In this document: one piece after another, positions 5,734-5,773 of the stretch
Numbering within the stretch: the stretch's first letter is position 1
Layout of the letters: each line of letters opens with the position of its first letter
Assembly: GCA_002315455.1 (NCBI GenBank)
Contig: DCGG01000013.1
Location: 35,643 to 41,415, forward strand
DNA from: Lentisphaeria bacterium UBA1784
Lineage (GTDB): Bacteria > Verrucomicrobiota > Lentisphaeria > Victivallales > Victivallaceae
Reading direction: 5' to 3'
DNA length: 5,773 bases
Made by a program: the position numbers and the translations under genes
Notes under the pieces: generated by a model
Told to the model about the DNA's origin: nothing
The model's database searches: none
Seen by the model: only the letters and a program-made list of their open reading frames with translations

Positions 5734-5773
5734 AACCTGCGACCACCCATAAGACCACTTCCCGGAAAAATTC
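5730..5773 (+). CDS. Unidentified gene, 3'-partial
   Basis: An ATG at 5730 overlaps the accC TGA in an ATGA arrangement, 5 nt after AAAGGAG. Only 14 complete codons are visible (MKPATTHKTTSRKN), a basic, Thr-rich start without a signal peptide. The frame is still open at the window edge. The overlap implies translational coupling and one transcript with accC. The fragment is too short to identify: RNA-binding or ribosome-linked proteins often begin with such basic stretches, and prmA follows accC in Pseudomonas, but nothing here supports a specific name. Confidence 0.6.
   Translation, partial: MKPATTHKTTSRKN

Overview
This is a GC-rich, fully plus-strand stretch of bacterial chromosome. It holds a 5'-truncated ftsK/spoIIIE-type DNA translocase gene, a rodZ-like gene, aroQ (type II 3-dehydroquinate dehydratase), accB, accC, and the first 14 codons of an unidentified gene. 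No tRNA, rRNA, CRISPR array, insertion sequence or phage gene was seen. The content is core housekeeping: chromosome segregation and division, cell shape, the shikimate pathway, and the first step of fatty-acid synthesis. FtsK plus RodZ plus a two-gene biotin carboxylase/BCCP pair point to an ordinary rod-type or Gram-negative-like bacterium. The FtsK motor wording near 'LCFQVRSLMDSRVILDASGG' and the overall style recall the PVC group (Lentisphaerota/Verrucomicrobiota). That is an impression only, not a classification.

Layout. Bases 2-2212 carry ftsK, with its start upstream of the window; what remains is the last N-terminal membrane helix, an acidic linker, and the complete alpha-beta-gamma motor. 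After a 36-bp gap comes the rodZ-like gene (2249-3097), a membrane-anchored HTH protein with an unusual long N-terminal extension and almost no extracytoplasmic domain. The 50 bp between it and aroQ contain a convincing sigma70-type promoter (TGGACA, 17 bp, TATATT with an extended -10), so aroQ-accB-accC probably form a transcription unit separate from ftsK-rodZ. aroQ (3148-3597) is followed by a 192-bp interval with a possible 49-codon TTG-initiated small ORF and inverted repeats. accB (3790-4260) and accC (4360-5733) are separated by 99 bp holding three tandem hairpins. The middle one looks like an intrinsic terminator. The last gene overlaps the accC stop in an ATGA arrangement and has a strong ribosome binding site.

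How the genes work together. AccB (biotin carrier) and AccC (biotin carboxylase) are two of the acetyl-CoA carboxylase subunits; the carboxyltransferase genes are not in this window. The aroQ-accB-accC order is known from Proteobacteria such as Pseudomonas and Haemophilus. I found no evidence of a novel defence or mobile system. The points most worth a second look are regulatory (the accB-accC terminator/attenuator, the short-leader aroQ promoter, the TTG small ORF) and the architecture of the RodZ-like protein and the FtsK linker.
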